A stretch of 17,044 nucleotides of DNA. It comes from JACKBJ01 sp964549495. Its GTDB lineage: Bacteria; Chloroflexota; Anaerolineae; Epilineales; Epilineaceae. Below the pieces are notes generated by a model. The model was not told where the DNA came from. It saw only the letters and a list, made by a program, of their open reading frames with translations, and searched no databases. The translations under genes and the position numbers were made by a program. Positions within the stretch are counted from its first letter, which is position 1. Every line of letters starts with the position of its first letter. Of this stretch, positions 14,141 to 17,044 are shown piece after piece. The stretch lies in contig CAZJWJ010000104.1 of assembly GCA_964549495.1 (NCBI GenBank), forward strand, positions 1-17,044, read 5' to 3'.

Positions 14141-14941
14141 ATGATCGCCCCAGACGCGACAGCCGTCTTCGAGGACGTCATCGAGACCGGCCCCTTCCCC
14201 ATTCGATTTCCCGCCAAGTCCAGCCTCGATCAGGACGAAGAGTACTGTGAGGTCGAGATCGACGGCGACTGGCACCGGGTGCGCTTCCACGACTACGACG
14301 AAGTCTACCGGATCCCGGGGCTCTACGAGACCATCTTCTACCGCACCTTGCGCTGCAACTCACCCAATCAAATGGCTGGCCTGCTGCAGACCTCGCTGAG
14401 CGAGCACGACGTGCGGCCCGCGGATCTGTCCTTCCTGGATCTGGGCGCCGGCAACGGCATGGTCGGCGAGGCGCTGCAGAACCTGGGCATCCGCGACATC
14501 ATCGGGGTCGACATCATCCCCGAGGCCGCCGAAGCCGCCGAGCGGGACCGCCCTTGGGTCTACAACGACTACATCGTCGGCGACATCGCCGATCTGCCCC
14601 AGTCCGAGCGGCAGACCCTCGAGCAGTCCGAGCGCGACGCGCTGGCCTGCGTGGCCTCCCTGGGCTACGGCGACATCCCGACCCGCGCCTTCGCCGCGGC
14701 CTTCAACCTGGTGGCCGACGGCGGTTGGCTGGTCTTCAACATCAAGGAGGACTTCCTGCGCGACAGCGACAGCTCGGGCTTCTCCGGATTGATGCACCGC
14801 CTGACCAACCGCGGCTACATCCAGATGGAGATGTACCAGCGCTACTGCCACCGCTTGAGCATCCACGGCGACCCGCTCTACTACATCGGCGTGGTGGCCA
14901 CCAAGCAGGCGTCGATCGACGAGGCGACGCTGAAGGGCTGA
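14141..14941 (+). CDS. Class I SAM-dependent methyltransferase
   Basis: A 266-residue soluble protein. SAM-binding motif I reads FLDLGAGNGMVGEAL (about 98-112), the acidic ribose-binding end of strand 2 is GVDIIPEAAEAA (about 122-133), followed by YIVGDIADLP and, near strand 5, GGWLVFNIKEDFL. The N-terminal 70 residues (CEVEIDGDWHRVRFHDYDEVYRIPGLYETI) form an extra lead-in that may bind substrate. The target is not known, and nothing next door names a pathway. The start is fixed by AAGGAG at ideal distance; an in-frame upstream ATG (14066) lacks such a site. The gene stands alone, divergent from DUF4349 and convergent with the ABC operon. Confidence 0.8.
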   Translation: MIAPDATAVFEDVIETGPFPIRFPAKSSLDQDEEYCEVEIDGDWHRVRFHDYDEVYRIPGLYETIFYRTLRCNSPNQMAGLLQTSLSEHDVRPADLSFLDLGAGNGMVGEALQNLGIRDIIGVDIIPEAAEAAERDRPWVYNDYIVGDIADLPQSERQTLEQSERDALACVASLGYGDIPTRAFAAAFNLVADGGWLVFNIKEDFLRDSDSSGFSGLMHRLTNRGYIQMEMYQRYCHRLSIHGDPLYYIGVVATKQASIDEATLKG

Positions 14942-14991
14942 GCCCAGTCGCGGCGGCACTCGACGCGATACCCGCGCAATCCAGATCGAAC

Positions 14992-15025
14992 GAGCGGCCG
15001 AGAGCTATCGCGCTCTCGGCCGCTC
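14992..15025. terminator. Perfect 14-bp hairpin between convergent genes
   Basis: GAGCGGCCGAGAGC (14992-15005) and GCTCTCGGCCGCTC (15012-15025) pair without mismatch around the loop TATCGC. It sits in the 104-base gap between the methyltransferase and permease stops. TCCTTGGTCT follows on the plus strand. It probably ends transcription from both sides. Confidence 0.7.
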
Positions 15026-15045
15026 TCCTTGGTCTCGACCGTGCC

Positions 15046-15819
15046 CTACAGGCCCTTGGGTCTCAGCGTTCGCTCGGCCAGCGCCGCCACCCAGTCGATG
15101 ACCAGGGCCAGCATGGCCACCAGGGCCGCGCCCTCGAAGATGGCGATGTTGCGCTGCAGCTTCAGCCCCGAGTTGATGGTCTCGCCCAGGCCGCCGGCCC
15201 CGATCAGGAAGGCCAGCGCGGCCGTGCCGACGTTGATCACCAGCGCGGTGCGTACACCGGCCAGGATCACCGGCACCGCCAGCGGCAGTTCGATCCGCGT
15301 CAAGGCCTGGCGCTTGGACATGCCCATGCCGCGGCCGGCCTCGATCACCGAGCGGTCGACCTGTTCCAGGCCGACCATGGTGTTGCGCAGGACCGGCAGG
15401 ATGCCGTAGAGCACCAGGGCCACGATCGCCGTGCGCGCCCCTTGCCCCATGAAGGCGAAGAGCAGGACGAGGAGGCCGTAGGCGGGCACGGCTTGGCCGG
15501 CGTTGGCCACCGCCAGAATCGGCGGCGCCAGGCGCTTGTAGCGTGGCCGGGTGACCAGGATGCCGATGGGGATGGCGATGGACACCACCAGCAGGGTCGA
15601 CCAGAAGGTAAGCACCACTTGCTGGCGGGCCTGCCGAAGCAGCTTGTCCGGCTGCAGGATGTCGGCCGTCGTGGCATCGAAGTCGGCCAGCACCCAGACC
15701 GCCAGGGCCGAGGCAGCCAGGATCAGGAGGACGACCGGCGTGATGTAGCGATCGACCTTGCCTCGCAGGCGGCGACCCAGATCGGACGAGGCGCCCGCCG
15801 AGGCGACGTGAACCGTCAT
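15046..15819 (-). CDS. Osmoprotectant-type ABC transporter permease (OpuCB/OpuBB-like)
   Basis: This 257-residue inner-membrane protein has about six hydrophobic segments (first at about 26-45, last at about 228-246). Its cytoplasmic coupling motif reads IEAGRGMGMSKRQALTRIELPLAVP (about 159-183), the EAA loop that touches the ATPase. TFWSTLLVVSIAIPIGILVTR and ANAGQAVPAYGLLVL match the betaine/choline/carnitine importer permeases of the OpuC/YehY type. The ATG overlaps the ATPase stop as ATGA (15816-15819), so translation is coupled. A second permease and the substrate-binding protein are not in the window and may lie beyond the right edge. Confidence 0.87.
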   Translation of the reverse strand: MTVHVASAGASSDLGRRLRGKVDRYITPVVLLILAASALAVWVLADFDATTADILQPDKLLRQARQQVVLTFWSTLLVVSIAIPIGILVTRPRYKRLAPPILAVANAGQAVPAYGLLVLLFAFMGQGARTAIVALVLYGILPVLRNTMVGLEQVDRSVIEAGRGMGMSKRQALTRIELPLAVPVILAGVRTALVINVGTAALAFLIGAGGLGETINSGLKLQRNIAIFEGAALVAMLALVIDWVAALAERTLRPKGL

Positions 15820-16967
15820 GCCAAGGCCTCCCGCCGCGCGATCTCGGCCCGCTGGACCTCGCGGATTTCGTCGACCAGGGTCTCCATGCGAATGACACCC
15901 GCGCAGCAACCGTTGCCGTCGACGACCACGGCCACCCCGACCGAGGAACGAAGCATGTTCTCGAGAGCGTCCTGCAGGGTATCCTCGGGCTCGACCCGGA
16001 CCCGCACCTGTTTGCCGGATTCGCGCAACGGCTCCTCGCCGCTTTCGAGAGTCCTTCGGTCGATCCAGCGCAGTGGCCGGTCGGCCTCGTCCAATAGCAG
16101 GGCCCAGCGGCGATTGGATTCCTGGAGCTTGGCCAGGGCCTCCTCGCGCCCGATGCCGTCGCGGATCGTCACCGCGTCCGGCACCGCGACGTCGCGCACG
16201 CGGCGCAGCGTCAGGCCCTTGAGCGTGGCGCCCGAGCCGAGGAACTCGTCCACGAAGTCGTAGGCCGGGTGGGCCAGGATGGCCGCCGGCGTATCGTGTT
16301 GCATCACCACCGAGCGCTCGCCCAGGATGGCGATGCGGTCGCCCATCTTGATGGCCTCGTCGATGTCGTGGGTCACGAAGACGATGGTCTTCTTCAGCTC
16401 GGCCTGCAGGCGCAGGAACTCGTTCTGCAGGCGCTCGCGGGTGATGGGGTCGATGGCGCCGAAGGGCTCGTCCATCAAGAGCACCTCCGGGTCGGCGCCC
16501 AGCGCGCGGGCCACGCCGACGCGCTGCGCCTGGCCGCCGGAGAGCTCCTTGGGATAGCGGTTTCGGAAGATGGCCGGATCCATGCCCACCGTATCGAGCA
16601 GCTCGTCGACCCGCGCGGTGATGCGGGCCTCGTCCCAACCCAGTAGGCGCGGCACGGTGGCGATGTTCTCGGCGATGGTGCGGTGCGGGAAGAGGCCGAT
16701 CTGCTGGATGACGTAGCCTATCCGCCGCCGCAGCTTGTCGGCATTGACGTCGGTGACGTCCTCGCCATCGAAGATGATGCGGCCCGACGTGGGCTCGATC
16801 ATGCGGTTGATCAGGCGCAGCGTGGTCGACTTGCCGCAGCCCGAGGGCCCGACGAGCACCAGGATCTCGCCGCGCAGGATGTCCAGGTTCAAATCCTCGA
16901 CCGCCGGCACGTCGCTGCCGGGATAGGTCTTGGACACATGGTCCAGGTGGATCAGGGTTTCGCTCAT
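15816..16967 (-). CDS. Osmoprotectant-type ABC transporter ATP-binding protein with C-terminal CBS region (OpuCA/ProV-like)
   Basis: A 383-residue ATPase with all functional motifs: Walker A GPSGCGKST (40-48), Q-loop VIQQIGLFP (about 86-94), signature LSGGQAQR (142-149), Walker B VLLMDEP (162-168) and switch histidine 200 in VTHD. After the nucleotide-binding domain, residues about 255-375 form a CBS pair (first repeat around IGREEALAKL, second around EDTLQDALENMLRSSVGVAVVV). In OpuA/OpuC systems such domains sense ionic strength or cyclic di-AMP and gate uptake of glycine betaine-like solutes. AAGGA before the ATG supports the start. Confidence 0.9.
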   Translation of the reverse strand: MSETLIHLDHVSKTYPGSDVPAVEDLNLDILRGEILVLVGPSGCGKSTTLRLINRMIEPTSGRIIFDGEDVTDVNADKLRRRIGYVIQQIGLFPHRTIAENIATVPRLLGWDEARITARVDELLDTVGMDPAIFRNRYPKELSGGQAQRVGVARALGADPEVLLMDEPFGAIDPITRERLQNEFLRLQAELKKTIVFVTHDIDEAIKMGDRIAILGERSVVMQHDTPAAILAHPAYDFVDEFLGSGATLKGLTLRRVRDVAVPDAVTIRDGIGREEALAKLQESNRRWALLLDEADRPLRWIDRRTLESGEEPLRESGKQVRVRVEPEDTLQDALENMLRSSVGVAVVVDGNGCCAGVIRMETLVDEIREVQRAEIARREALA

Positions 16968-17044
16968 GCTCGAGTCCTTAGGGCTCGGCCAGGACCAAGA
17001 TGCCTAACCGAGGGCGGTGCTGCGCCGCCGTGTTGGTTCGCTGA
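16968..17044 (-). other. Right edge: possible 3' end of an upstream gene
   Basis: On the minus strand one frame is open from the edge and ends with TAA at 16978-16980, encoding a tail ending RLGILVLAEP, ten bases before the ATPase ATG. It could be the end of another transporter gene, but 20-odd residues are too few to assign. Confidence 0.2.

Noticed and set aside
15005..15898. 297-codon minus-strand frame across the permease
   Set aside because: Shadow of the permease, whose frame has the EAA loop and membrane segments and is coupled to the ATPase.
1..17044. CRISPR arrays, tRNA or rRNA genes, insertion-sequence ends, prophage genes
   Set aside because: No regularly spaced repeats, cloverleaf signatures, transposase motifs or terminal repeats were seen on reading both strands.

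Overview
This window is GC-rich bacterial chromosomal DNA with tightly packed genes, many of them overlapping by 1-4 bases. No rRNA, tRNA, insertion sequence or CRISPR array was recognised. The best lineage hint is the broken gene at the left edge. Its downstream frame ends in a Pro-Thr linker and a short hydrophobic-basic tail (WLPVVWR), a C-terminal style I associate with secreted proteins of Chloroflexota. A membrane-anchored Rieske-like protein, a TPM-domain membrane protein and an SQD2-like glycosyltransferase fit a chloroflexote but do not prove it.

Layout, left to right. (1) 1-669: 3' part of a beta-propeller surface protein, apparently broken by one missing base. (2) 689-1404, minus strand: a Phd/PIN (VapBC-type) toxin-antitoxin pair with a 15-bp palindrome over its likely promoter. 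(3) 1589-4865, plus strand: a degenerate Rieske-like membrane protein followed 25 bases later by a very long TPM-domain/coiled-coil membrane protein. (4) 4932-9044, minus strand: an operon reading NUDIX hydrolase, glycine-zipper membrane protein, PAP-phosphatase-like enzyme and FAD-dependent amine oxidase, then a small acidic helical protein of unknown function. A good extended -10 promoter lies at 9091-9099. (5) 9222-12637: a MurG/arabinokinase-N-like GT-B protein (plus), an SQD2-like GT4 glycosyltransferase (minus) and an LpxH-like metallophosphoesterase (plus). This looks like an envelope glycolipid neighbourhood. (6) 12819-14941: a DUF4349 lipoprotein (minus) and a class I methyltransferase (plus), divergent from a 335-base intergenic region. 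(7) 15046-16967, minus strand: permease and ATPase of an OpuC-like osmoprotectant ABC importer; the substrate-binding protein is not in the window.

Three of the convergent gene junctions carry perfect or near-perfect hairpins (4898-4928, 12713-12748, 14992-15025), probably two-way transcription ends. The most unusual items are the membrane protein with two exact six-glycine GxxxG zippers, translationally coupled between two nucleotide-processing enzymes; the Rieske domain that has lost a cluster-ligand cysteine by what could be one base change; and the TPM protein with about 500 residues of predicted cytoplasmic coiled coil. I found no clear new defence or mobile system. All family calls are from motif reading, without database searches.
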